64,000 nt of DNA, taken from Paratinospora sagittata. Taxonomy: Eukaryota; Streptophyta; Magnoliopsida; Ranunculales; Menispermaceae. The stretch spans positions 22,619,956-22,683,955 of the forward strand of contig CM069593.1 in NCBI GenBank assembly GCA_035771175.1, given 5' to 3'. The notes beneath the pieces were generated by a model that saw only the letters and a program-made list of their open reading frames with translations, had not been told where the DNA came from and made no database searches. Shown piece after piece: positions 1-11,937 of this stretch (positions are counted from its first letter, which is position 1; each line of letters opens with the position of its first letter). Position numbers and translations under genes: made by a program.

Positions 1-509
1 CCTCTTTGATTTTTGTAGACTTAGCTATGAACATGAATGAAGAAATTCTTCAACTGACCAAGTCTGGTCGGGCCCATTTTGGGGCCAAACCTGACCCGAT
101 TAAAACCCTACTCAATGGGTTCTTTCTCTAAGATGGGGAAAGAGGAGAAGAGCTAAAGTGAGAGAATGATTTGGCTTGGGCCATAACCCTATAAGATTCC
201 TTTTATACTAAATTAATTAGAATCCTATCAACCCTAATTAATTAGTATTGGGTCTCTACACATTACAAAGTCCATATCAAATAGATATTAGATAGCCAAT
301 AATATAATTGTTAATGTACATGTTGTGCCACATTATTGTTGCTTGAGGACCATAAGGTTGCTTCTTGAGCAAGCAACCATGGTAACTTGTGGAAAAAGCC
401 ACAAGTTACTTATTGAACAAACAACATTCCCACTTGGCTCAACAACAACCATATTAATATATATGCGAGCCCACTTGAATATGGTATTAATTAAATTAAA
501 ATCCCAACA
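1..509 (-). repeat. Copia 3' LTR (partial, cut by window edge)
   Basis: It ends in ATCCCAACA on the plus strand and is followed at once by a polypurine tract (minus strand AAGTGGGAGAT). It matches 22198-22698 along most of its length, for example the stretches beginning CTAAGATGGGGAAAGAGG and CAACAACAACCATATTAAT. It keeps about 165 bp (roughly 196-360) that the right LTR lacks. The outer end lies before base 1. Confidence 0.85.
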
Positions 510-525
510 ATCTCCCACTTGGGCC
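510..525 (-). other. Copia polypurine tract
   Basis: On the minus strand the bases read GGCCCAAGTGGGAGAT directly before the LTR start TGTTGGGA. AAGTGGGAGA next to TGTTGG is the usual Copia arrangement for plus-strand priming. Confidence 0.75.
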
Positions 526-960
526 ACATAGACTATCCGAAGACAATTATATTATGTAACCTTAAGTGCGCACCGAAAAGCTATCTTTTTTCTGAAATAT
601 CTCCTTAGTTAAAATCTGGTCCATCTCCTATATTAGCATGGGATCAAAATGGCTTTTGTTACATATATATTCATAACTCAACCTATCAATGGTCACCATA
701 CCAACATATTAGATGACATAGATCAAGTATGGATGTGCAGCATGGAAATTACATGCAATGTGACCTTAAGAATGCCTATTTCAAACTGGTCATACTTTAT
801 TCTTTATGAGATCAATAGTGTCTTTCCAAACTTAATGCAAAACCGCAAATAGAAAGACCAAGTTTAGAGAAAAAAAAAAGAAAGAAAAAGAAACCATCTT
901 CTTTATTCTGCAGAACACAAAAATGTCTTTAACATAGAACATCCAAAATACAAACTCCCA

Positions 961-2012
961 CTAAACCAACACATGATCAGCAGAAACAACACCCATATGA
1001 GCAGTGTGCTCATGAAAAACCTTAGGTGTTAAACCCTTAGTGAGCAGAAACTTAATGTCGATGTATTTCGACTTTGTAGAGCTTTTGTTGTTATTAGAAT
1101 ATAACACAAACGACTTATTGTCACAATATATCTTTAATGGTTTTTCAATATCACTCACAATATGTAGCCTTGTGACAAAATTTTGCTGCCATATTTAATG
1201 ATTGGATGCCTCATAACAGGTTATGAACTCAAATGCCATAGTGGAAGAAGCTATGAGTGTCTGCTTAGCACTCTTCCAGGAAATAGCTCTTTCGACCAGC
1301 AAATACATATAACTCGATGTGAATCAGAATATCCTTCGATCTCCAAATGGTCTGATATCCGATAGGTGAGCATGTAGTCTTTTCTGGATGCATCATATAT
1401 ATGGTTTCGTCAATGTTTCCATTGAGAAACACAGTCTTTACAGCTATTTGATGTAGCTCTAAATCAAAATGAGCCACAAGTGCCATTATTGTCCTGAAAA
1501 AGTCTTTTGATGAAATCAAAGAGAAAGTCTCTTTATAATCAATGCCTTCCTTTTGAGTAAAACCCTTGGAGACTAGACGAGCCTTATATCTCTCAACATT
1601 GCCTTTTGAATCCCTCTTGGTCTTGAATATCCATTTGCAACCAATGGGCTTCACACCTTCAGGCAATTCGAGGAGATCCCAAACGCCATTGACTTTCATG
1701 GATATTATCTCATCATTCATGACATCAATCCACTTTTGAGAATTAGAACTTTGTTTGACTTGACGAAAGTTGATTGGATCATCTTCCATCACTCCTACTC
1801 CAAACTCATGTTCTTGGAGAAAAATGATATAATCTTCTAGAATAGCACTGCTCATTTCTCTAGTGGATCTCCTCAGTGGCACTTCTTCTTGAGGTTGTTG
1901 AGTTTGCACTTCAGAAGCAACTTCTTCAGTTCGAATAGGGAGCTCATCAATATTGTCTTGATGATCCGAATTTGCATTTTGAACAATGTCAGAAATAGAA
2001 GTCTGACCATTG
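961..2012 (-). pseudogene. Copia pol fragment: RT N-terminus joined to RNase H C-terminus
   Basis: From 2012 leftward the frame encodes an acidic linker with the RRSTRE motif, then the start of the RVT_2 domain (WKDAM-like WIDVMNDEI, GCKWIFKTKRDSKG, YKARLVSKGFTQKEGIDYKETFS, FLNGNIDETIYM). After residue about 170 the sequence jumps to RNase H-like sequence. The YVDD catalytic core of RT is therefore missing, removed by an internal deletion. A second short frame (961-1158) carries KPLKIYCDNKS, SNNNKSSTKSKYIDIKF and LTKGLTPKVFHEH, the RNase H C-terminus, with about 25 residues deleted before LTKG. Stops and frameshifts lie between. Right of 2012 the coding continues beyond the nested composite at 15082. 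Confidence 0.85.
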
Positions 2013-2766
2013 TGTCACGACGCCCCTAACGTAGGCTGACGTCATGACCGACACAATGTACTATACACTGTACATACCCATATATAGTATACAATACACT
2101 GTCAGCCTCAACGGACATTCACAATAATTTTCAAAATTTCCATAAATTTTGACAGCACCTCTCCATAAAATGAACAATTCACATTTTTTTTCTTGATATA
2201 CCACAAATCAAATATATATATAGATAATCATTCCATTCATTCCACACATCTAGCCATTCTCATTTCATTTTATCGTCACAAGCATTGTATAACCCAAATT
2301 CTCAAATCAAAATTCATGTTTCCTTAACACCCATCTATGTGATAATATAGATATAGTATGTGATATTTATACTTATCAAAATAAAGAAAAATAACCCATA
2401 TCCTCCAATGCATACATACACATACCAGACGAAGGCTCACTTGATTATCACTCACGGATTTTTCCTTTTCCCTTCGACTCAATACCTGAAATATTGGAGG
2501 AAATGAAATGAGCAATCAACAGCTTAGTGAATATATTTTTTGATATGACAATTATATGCATTTAGGAAAATATGGCATTTAAAATCATTTCAAACAAGTA
2601 TTAAACACATGCATCATTCAACGAATATATCATACATGACAACAACATAAATTTCATAGGTTTTCAAGAAAACAATGTATTCTTTTTTTTCCACAATCTT
2701 CCTCCTTCAAGGCAAGAGAGCGGGTCTAACCCTTGTATGGCCGTTACAAGGTAGCCACAGCCTCTC
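2013..2766 (-). repeat. Outer Gypsy LTR, first 754 bp
   Basis: The sequence matches the left part of the hybrid LTR at 11938 up to the AAGGCAAGAGAGCGGGTC block and the words GTAGCCACA.CCTCTC. There it is cut by another LTR beginning TGTCACGACACCCC at 2767. The missing remainder (starting ATTACCCAA) is found only in the right-hand LTR near 12732. Confidence 0.75.
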
Positions 2767-4149
2767 TGTCACGACACCCCTGACGTAGGCTGACGTCATG
2801 ACCGGCACAACATATTATACATTGTACATACCCATATACAGTATACAATACATTGTCAGCCTCAACGGACATTCACAATAATTCCCAAAATTTTCAAAAA
2901 TTTTGACAGCACCTCCCCATAAAATGGACAATTCACATTTTCCCCTAATATACCACAAATCAAATCAAATATATATATAAATCATCATCACAGTCATTCC
3001 ATTCATTCGACAATTTAAATTCTCACCTGATAAATATCTATGATCATCTCATTTCATCATCACAAGCATTGTATAACCCAAAATATCAAATCAAATCTAT
3101 ATTTTCTTACAACCAATCTATGTAATAATATAGATATGTAGGATGTGATATATATTCATTTGAAAATAAAGAAAATATAATCTATTTCCTTCGCATACAC
3201 GTACATTAACAAAATAAGAATCTAACTCATGTTACTATTCACATCACTATTCATTGGAAACATGGAAATTTTTACTAAAATTGTTAAACGGTCTCCAAAA
3301 ATCATGAAATTAGCATTGATGGACTCACAACAAAAGGTTTTATAACTCTAACTTCTAACAAACTTCCAACGGCTATAAAAATTCCAAATGAACACATAAA
3401 TGGAATCAAACCACATATTCAGGGTTCCTACAGTTTAGGAAGTGTTTTTCCACCTTTCGAACAAATTTCATCCAAGTTGGGTAAAAACTCCAATTTTGAA
3501 AACTCCGTAAAACAACTCCCATAACTAAAATTACTCTGCTAGAATCGTTACATCTAGTTTAGATATTAATTTCACAAAGAAATAGAGTGAAAATCACTTA
3601 CCGTGGGTTCCAATTTCGCGCAAATCCCGCGTTCTCCCTCTTTTTCCTCTCTTCTGCTGTTTGTCTTTCTTCTCTCTCTCTTCTTTTTTTCATTTCGTCC
3701 TTAGCAACTTCTTTTCTTCTTTTTATGTTTTTTTTTTTTTTTGTTTTTGTTTTTGGACGTTGGTGAGAGGTTGAGATTAAAAATGAAAGTTGATATTTAT
3801 ATATACAAAATGATCCAATGCACCTCATGCTCAATAGTTAACCAACTCACCCCATACATTAATCAATTTAATTCAACTCAATTCACTTCACAACTTCATT
3901 TAATTATTTAATCATCAACTCAATTTACATATTTAATTAACCAACCCCATAAATTTAAGTCAACTTCATTTTTTTAAATTGTAAGCACCCATATAGGATG
4001 ATCCCATATGTATCATCTTCATTTCATAATTTTATTTATTTACTAATCATACACGCGTATATTTGGCTCCTACGTATAAAATAAGTGTATACATCTCGAT
4101 ATACGCTTAATTCAACGTACGTATTTAATTAAAACTACTGGGTGTTACA
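2767..4149 (-). repeat. Gypsy LTR (3' LTR of the minus-strand half element)
   Basis: The plus strand runs from TGTCACGACACC to GGGTGTTACA and is followed by AATCTCCCCAACTTAAGG, the reverse of a polypurine tract. At 1383 bp it is shorter than the 2.1-kb family length. A deletion joins the ACGTACATTAACAAAATAAG region to TTACTATTCACATCACTATT. The inverted LTR fragment at 5478-6109 has the same junction. Confidence 0.8.
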
Positions 4150-5440
4150 ATCTCCCCAACTTAAGGAATTTCGTCCTCGAAATTTAGAATCAAGGAATAT
4201 TCCTCAAGTGATACTCAATCTCAGAAAACTGCTCTCGCATTTTATATTTCTTCTCCCATGTTTGCTCTTCTTGATACGTGATATCCTCCTCCCCAACTTA
4301 GAGTTGAGTTATATCCATATCAGAATGATATTTCCTCAACATCAATATATAGAAAATATTATGGACACCTATCAACTATGAAAGTAGAGCAAATTTGTAA
4401 GCCAATGGACTTACCCTCTTAAAATCTCAAATGGTCCAATAGATTGCGGTGCACGCTTTTCTTTTATCCCAAATCTCATTTGGCCTTTCTGTGGTAAGAC
4501 CCTTAGCAAAACTGAGTCAGCCACACTAAGTTTCAAGGCCTATATACCAACCCTGTGTATTTAATAATATCTTGTGGCACCAATAACAATAACTCCATAC
4601 TTTCAAATCAACAAGTTGGAGATCTATAAGGCTTACCTTTGAGTGCCATCATTATGGTATTATAATAGTTGTTTATACACACAAGTTTACAAAAATAAAG
4701 TATTCCTTCCAACTTCCACCAAAATTCAAGTATACCAGACCCGAGCATGCTCACAAGCTTCAAAATCACTCTCTCAGTCCGTCAACCAGTCTGAGAATAA
4801 AATATTACACTGAGAAGGAGATGAGTACCAAATCGAGTCTGCATCATATATCAGATCTCGACACAATCTTCGGATCTTAATCCGACATGACAAATATCTG
4901 AGTACTCCCATAAAATCTCCCTATCTCACACATATACAATCTGCTCAGTCTATCAATAAAATTTTGGTGTTCATTGGAAGAATACATAGACTTATCAGTC
5001 CACTAATGGTTATCCAAATGGTATCATTTCTACCCATAACCCATAAGATACCATTTGAATCCCATCTTCATTTAACACAATTCATATTACCAATTTCAAT
5101 CTTTCATACTGATATCATACTCTCTCTCTGAATATGAGTATCAATCAGCTGAACATGCATTCGATCACAAATATCAATACATGGAGTAATAAAAAGTACA
5201 CTCATAACTGTAACTCTCACTCACAAACAATCTCCATTTATGGCTAACTGATAGTTACTACTCCAGTTTCAGCCTGCTTCCTGCTCAATGCCTCAGGACC
5301 GTATTGACATTTCCTAGGATAATAATTCAATATAAAATCAAATCCTTCGAGAATTTTTGCCACATTTATTACCTCATATTCAGTTTCTTTTCGTTCGAAT
5401 GATTACTTCTGAGTCTTAAAATCTGAAGTTAATGTGACCA
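4150..5440 (-). pseudogene. Gypsy pol 3' half: RNase H C-terminus, integrase, polypurine tract
   Basis: Degenerate reading on the minus strand from right to left. Near 5290-5440 are remnants of the RNase H tail (a FDFILNYYPRK-like stretch, then EALSRK, compare YHPGKANVVADALSRK). At about 4738-4800 QTDG marks the integrase core. At 4400-4550 is an integrase C-terminus (VLLRVLP, KGQMRFGIKEK, SIGPFEIL). At 4150-4190 is the chromovirus 3' end with an acidic GAGGACGAAATTCC-like stretch and a polypurine tract touching the LTR. Many stops and frameshifts make it non-functional. It supplies exactly the domains absent from the plus-strand half at 6126-11937. Confidence 0.7.
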
Positions 5441-5477
5441 TTGTATTATAGAGGCAATGCTATCATTATTACATGTT

Positions 5478-6109
5478 GTGAGTCCAGTTTAAGGCTATAT
5501 AATGGTAGAATGCACTGTTGTGAGTCCATCGACGCTAATTTCATGATTTTTAGAGACCGTTTGACAATTTTAGTAAAAATTTCCATGTTTTCAATAAATA
5601 GTGACGTGAATAGTGATGTGAATAGTGACATGAGTTAGATTCTTATTTTGTTAATGTACGTGTATGCGAATGAAATAGATTATATTTTCTTTATTTTCAA
5701 ATGAATATATATCACATCCTACATATCTATATTATCACATAGATGGGTTGTAAGAAAATATAGATTTGATTTGATATTTTGGGTTATACAATGCTTGTGA
5801 TGATGAAATGAGATGATCATAGATATTTATCAGGTGAGAATTTAAATTGTGGAATGAATGGAATGACTGTGATGATGATTTATTTATATATATATATATA
5901 TATATATTTGATTTGATTTGTGGTATCTTAGGGAAAAATGTGAATTGTCCATTTTATGGGGAGGTGCCGTAAAAAATTTTAAAATTTTTGGGAATTATTG
6001 TGAATGTCCGTTGAGGCTGACAGTGTATTGTATACTGTATATGAGTATGTATAGTGTATAATATGCTGTGCCGGTCATGACGTTAGCCTACGTCAGGGGC
6101 GTCGTGGCA
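5478..6109 (+). repeat. Gypsy LTR 3' fragment, inverted relative to 2767-4149
   Basis: The reverse complement of this block matches about 2767-3345, including the private deletion junction (TTAGATTCTTATTTTGTTAA here). It ends CAGGGGCGTCGTGGCA (usual ...GTGACA with one change) and is followed by a primer binding site. Its 5' part is missing. The breakpoint lies at about 5440-5480 next to a short duplicated ACTCACAACA-type sequence. Confidence 0.8.
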
Positions 6110-6113
6110 ATAT

Positions 6114-6125
6114 TGGTATCAGAGC
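6114..6125 (+). other. Gypsy primer binding site (initiator tRNA-Met type)
   Basis: TGGTATCAGAGC lies four bases after the LTR end at 6109. This is the standard complement of plant initiator tRNA-Met used by many plant LTR retrotransposons. It fixes the orientation of the following internal region as plus. Confidence 0.9.
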
Positions 6126-9100
6126 TTAGGTTTAAAATACTTAAAAAGATAAAAGCTTTATGATATTATGATTGTTTGTATGGGTATACATATGAACGTT
6201 CTGGCATGCGCCTGAACGTTCGGGCGTTGCCCCAAATTTTTTTTTTTGTGAAATACAGGGTATTACAGTAGTACTATTATGTTAAACCTAATTCAATATG
6301 TTATCTTGACTGAGAATCACCTGCGATGATGAATTCTAGCTTTGGGAAGGATCAGTCAAGGTTAACAATGAAATTACTGATCAAGAAAGGATTAGAAGGC
6401 TGAAAGAAAAATAACTGGATGTAATCCAGTGATAATAAATTACATAGCTTATATATGGCTAGTAATTACCCAACAACAAGGAAATACACAGTCAAGCTTG
6501 TGGAAAAGTTGCAATGTGAGAAAGACGGAGGCTTGAACCATTGATAGCTCCCGATTTGGGTGCCAATGGTGTGAGTACTTCTGTAAAAACATATATAGTT
6601 AAGACTGAAGTAAAAATAAAATAAATAGAAGGTCTCAATGATAAGCCAGATGGAATGAAAAGATGTGAAAGTTATGGAAACTTTCAGGAGAAGAGACTCT
6701 CCTATCTTAACCGGCAGTCTGATAGTAGACGCAGTAAAGAATTTGCGACTCTAAGTGGAGACCATCTTAGAGAATGATTAAATCTCTGAAAGGGATAAAG
6801 CAAGTTAGCTAAGTTTAAGCTAACTGATGATAAGAGATAATAGAAAATTGGGTTAAGGGCTCCTGAGATGATTAAGGCATGAGATTAATTAAAGAAGCTA
6901 TTTTATAAGGGCTTCTATCATCATGCTGAAATTGATTTAAGGCATGAAAAAGTTTATCTTGTTAAAATATAGTGACATGCCTAACCATAAATACAAACAT
7001 GAATTCAATAGACTAGTATAGTTTATTTTTGGAATGATCACTATAGATACTCTGAGAATGATAAGGATGTAGAATAAGTTTTAGGATCCTATACGGCAGG
7101 TTTGATAATTGTTGGGTTATAAATATATGCGCAGGTTGTGAGTAGATTATAAATTTTGGGTCAGCCAAAGCTGTAGTGAAATTGTTAACACCAACAATAC
7201 TAGTGATAGAGCTTGTGGCGACCCCGCACCCCGGGCCACCAACCCCGCAAGGAATGGTGTGCGAAATGCCGGGGCGAGACGCCCGGCGCAAGCATCTCCA
7301 ACCACTTCTCAACCTTCGTGAGGTGGTTGAGACCCTACGAGCCTTATCCCAAACAACGACATAATATAAAAAGGTTCTAAACAAAACTACAAACCGTATT
7401 AATCATCCAAGACAAGAGATACTCCATAAAAATGAACCATAAATAAAACCGTCATAATCCCTACAGTCCATCAATACTGACATACACATAAAGTCCAAAA
7501 TTGTGGGTACAAATAAAAACTATCATATGCCCACATGGTCTATCTAACAAGTCCCAACTCACCCATACTACAATGTGGTAAGTGTTATAATTACATAGTC
7601 CAAAATATAATACATCATAATTTAAAACACAGTTCAATCAAAATGCCTGTCAACTCACATCGAGGCCTTGGATTCTCTCGCAGGCAAGGCCCTCAAGATA
7701 TGACTACTCCTTTGCTCTTATTCGGGACAGAAGGACCTGAAAGAGGAAAATGAGGGTGAGCCAATGATGCCCAGTGAATAGAATTCAAATATGCTATCAA
7801 TACTCATCAATAAATATCATGTATGCATGTCAATGTGTAGCATGATTAAAAGCTCATAATCATATAGATATCAAGCATTTATAATAAGTTCGATGCAAGT
7901 AAAAGCTTATCAATTTGGATCCACATTCCACATGCATTGGGGTTACTAGTGCACGTCTATTTCACCGTACCGTTCTCATCCCCAAATATTTCTTTTCTTA
8001 AAACCCTCCTATGACAAGGTTAAGTCCCCCTATTAGCCAGATAGATGGGCCCAACCAAAGTCATAAGGTTTTCTCAAATCAATGCATCATTCAAAACATT
8101 AGAACACATTCATGCTTTCAACATACAATATATATAAGTGATATGATGACATAAAAGATATAAACATAAATGAAGTCTACTCACAACCAAGCCTCGCGAG
8201 AGTATTTAACCACACACAACCACAAAACCGAATCAACCCAATCAAGATCCTGAAACATTCATCAATATCCTACCATACATCAATTTCTATGCTCAATCAC
8301 ATAGACATTACACATCAACCCTAAATCAGCCCACATATAGACAATAGGCCTAAATCCCATCTAATCTCATCATTTAACTCAAATCACATGACTTAGGCCT
8401 CTAATGCATAGTTCTCATACATAAACCATTCTATTAATCAAAAATACTGATTTTCAATTCCTTAGGCATAAACATGCCCAAATTGGGTCACTTGATCACA
8501 AGTAGGCCTAACCCATGATATGGTCACAACCACCAAATCAGTAGCATAATCAACCCTAATCATGCTTAATTAAACATAAGTTGCATCAATTCAATGATTC
8601 TAGGCCAAAAGCGTCAAAAGCCCTAAAATATGAAATTTTCCATACTTAGGCCATATTGCCGATTTACACTAGGTCACCATGCTCAGCCATGTACATCACT
8701 GATTTTGCATCATGGGTTCATCAACAATGGCAACTAGGTCAACATAGTTGACATGCAAGCTATTTGGAAAGGTCTAAGTTCATATTCTAAATTTAGGTCT
8801 AATACAAGCAACCCTACCAATTCTTCATTTAATATTCTGTTCAGATGTATCAATCTACCAACAGAAATATACAATCACAAAATCAATCGTACAAATTGAA
8901 ATATGTGAAGAAACAAACCTTCTGTCCAAATATCAACCCAATCCAACGGTGGACCGAAACGATAAGTATCTTTGATGAACTCAGATGATTATATCACACA
9001 ACATACTTAACCCATAAACATCTTCACCGTTCAGAATGCAGAAATATCAGTTGTAAACTACATAACCAAATGTAATATCCATCCAAAGGTATATTGAGGA

Positions 9101-11937
9101 GATCTATAAGTTTGAGCGAAACAGCGCGAAAAATCCAGACTTTCCGATCAGCTTTGTTTGAGAGGTTAGATCTCTTAGACGAAACCTCTAATCAAGATCT
9201 CCCCTGACCAGAATGCAGAAATATCAGTCTTAAACTACATAACCAAATCTAATATCCATCCAATGGTAGATTGATGAGATCTATAAGTTTGACCGAAACG
9301 GCGCGAGAAATCCAGACTTTCCGACCAGCTTTGTTTGAGAGGTTAGATCTCTTAGGCGAAACCTCTAATCAAGATCTCCACCGACCAGAATGAATAACCA
9401 TAAGCTACGAACTTGCTGACAAAGTTTGAGCTCAATCTGACCATATATTCCAAAGAGCCAGCTCTTTGATGAAAATGTTGCAGAGATTTTCCTCAAGCAA
9501 CTCCCTATTTCTTTCTCTTCTTCTTTCCTTTCTCTTCTTTTTTTCTTTTATTTTTTCCTTTCCCTCCACCCAACTCACTTTCTAGCACTTTCTTGGATTC
9601 CCTCCACTCGCCTCACTTTCTAGCACTTCCTTGGAGAAGAGAAGTGGGCATGGGACACTTGTCTACTTTCATGCACCAACCTTCACATGTGTTGGTCTCA
9701 TACTACCCATACCAACCACATGTACTTTAACCAATCTCATGCTTCCATGTATTTTAAATGTCCAATCCATTTAATATACCAAATTTTCATTCTCATTTAT
9801 CCTTTTATTCAATCAATCCTAACTCATATCAATTCATGGTTTAATGGGCCCATGCATAAATAATAACATATGCATTATACTTTAATTTAACATGACCCAT
9901 ATACAATTTATAATGCACATATTTATATACATTATCAAGCATCAACTATACAAACATTAAACAACCAACAAACAAACACCAAACATATCAAGGCAACACA
10001 TAGAGTTTGGGCAAAATGCAATTGGGTTATGGGCTAGATGAAATAATTTTCGGGGCGTCACATATCTTGCACTGCCGTTAGAAGCTGAGTCATCAACACC
10101 TATTTTAGGTAAAAGGCGAAATAAGTAATGTAAGGAAATGTTGGGGCAATAATATGAAATTCAAGATGAGTTAAACATTGAGTAAGGTTGAGATTTTGGC
10201 AGTATTCGTGACTTTAATTTTGTTAGTACCTGACGCAATAATAATGGGAAAAAAGGAAGTAATGTTAACGACTTATGAAAATCAGAAGTGGTTTCCATTG
10301 CCTGAGCAGGAGTCACAGATTGAGTAAATTGTATCTTGACCTATGTTTGTCTATTATCAATCTGAAAAAAAAAGACACGGGATGTGTTAATCTCCAGTTA
10401 GTAGATATGGAATGCCCCAATATTTTTATCAATGTGACTCCACCAGATTTTAGAGAATAAATTAAAGTAAATACAAAACCAAATCCAAAGATTAGTAAGA
10501 CATTGATAACAGGTATGATCAAATTCTGATGTATTGTTAGATCTACCTGGTCCTTTATCTCTGATGATATGGTAGACAGATTGTATTATCTTCTTTTATA
10601 ATAGTATATCATTGATTGTGAGTATGCCTACAAGGAGAAAGAATCTACCTTGATATTGTCAGCAAATATTATGTGTAATAAATATGAGGGTCATCAAGTA
10701 AGTATGGACTTTAGAATATGAAATCTTTGGAATTGGATGCTTTGTTGGGTATGATTAGCTGGTCACCTCTCATGTCAGGTGGAGCGTCTCTTCGAAAAGA
10801 AGTAATATTTTGAATAAGTGAAAAATTCTCATTTTGAATCTCAAGAAATTTATACCCTCAAAATCTTCTATCTAAGATAAGCTAGTTATTGACGAGGAAA
10901 TGGAGAATATGGCTAGTACAAAGCCATTTAGAGTAACGTAATAAGGCATGCAGTTGATTAAAATTCATGTGGTGAGTTGGTATGTTGACGTATTCTCTGA
11001 TGAAGTATTACAATTGCTACCTGGACAGGAGATTGATAGCATATAAAACTAATGTTAGTATAATATGTATCTTCATTCCTTCATATAAAGAGTACTTGAA
11101 GAATTGTGAGCATGTAAGGTGTAGGTAGATTTATTATCCTTGATATGTCACCTTGGAGAGCATTTGTGATAATATGGAAAGAAGGTATAGTGACATATGT
11201 TTAAGTATGAATTATTGTTAACAGAGCAGGGTATCAACAAAGAATGAATATCCTTTACCATGGATAGATAATCGAATTTGATTAACTAAATGGAGCCAAA
11301 TTTTCTTTAAGATCATTTTGAGATCTAGGCATCATCAATTAAGAATTTGAGAAAAGGATGTAATGCAAACTATTTTAAGACAAGATATGGATATTATAAA
11401 ATTTTGGTAACCTTGATTAATGTGATGAACCATATCTTGATTATTACATAGTCTTCGATGATGATATATGCAATTGTCCCAAGAAATGAGATGAGCATGA
11501 ATAATACCTCAGAATTATCTTGTAGTCACTGAGAGAGCACCGATTGAGTGCCAAGCTCGGTAAATATGAGTTTTGAATATACTTAAGATGAGACTTTTTG
11601 GATCACGTGACTAGTTTAAATAGTATCTTTAAGGATGCTGGGCAGGTCAAAGTGATCATAGTACTGTTAAAACTGATTTTAATGATGGAAATCAGAAGTT
11701 TTCTGGTATTAGTTGTATGTTCTAGAAAGTGTGTGGAAAGATCCTTGAAGCTATATGTTCCACTCAGGAAACTAAACCAGATGAATGCTATATAATGTGT
11801 AGACCGTTGTGCATGGGAAAGGTCTCACAGTGTTAAATGTTATTACTATTTCCAGAACCTGGAAGTAATTATGATTGATGAATATCACGTCCAGATCTGG
11901 GTTGTGCATTGATACAAAAGGATAGGTTAATTACTTG
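6126..11937 (+). pseudogene. Gypsy 5' half: leader, gag remnant, RT and start of RNase H
   Basis: The internal region follows the primer site. Gag is not readable. RT is clear but heavily mutated at about 11226-11560: in one frame EYPLPWIDN, then FFKIILRSRHHQLRI (compare FSKIDLRSGYHQLRI), with stops replacing expected codons. Further on are a FDDDI-like active-site remnant near 11458 and a CAKFGKY-like remnant. At 11895-11937 GCALIQKDRLIT is the start of RNase H, where the sequence is cut by the LTR at 11938. A solo LTR (7214-10062) interrupts it. Upstream near 11010 LLPGQEID resembles the linker before RT. Decay, with many stops, indicates an old copy. Confidence 0.7.
7214..10062 (-). mobile_element. 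Solo LTR, about 2.85 kb, long-LTR Gypsy-like family
   Basis: The plus strand begins TGTGGCGACCCCGCACCCC and ends TTTTCGGGGCGTCACA. It is the reverse-orientation relative of 44405-47564, which begins TGTGACGCCCTGAAAATT and ends GGTGCGGGGTCGCCACA. Flanking pentamers GAGCT (7209-7213) and TATCT (10063-10067) agree at three of five bases, so any duplication has decayed. It includes a tandem duplication of about 172 bp (9037-9208 and 9209-9388). No coding is seen. Confidence 0.75.

Noticed and set aside
3598..3834. Lys/Arg/Glu-rich frames in the LTRs (also 14517-14753 and 45108-45429)
   Set aside because: These are translations of CTTCTT/GAAGAA runs inside LTRs, not proteins.
6114..6125. tRNA gene at TGGTATCAGAGC sites
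   Set aside because: These 12-base stretches are retrotransposon primer binding sites; no cloverleaf surrounds any of them.
10275..11795. Short plus-strand frames such as 10275-10460 and 11598-11795
   Set aside because: They lie in decayed Gypsy internal sequence and are chance openings between stops.
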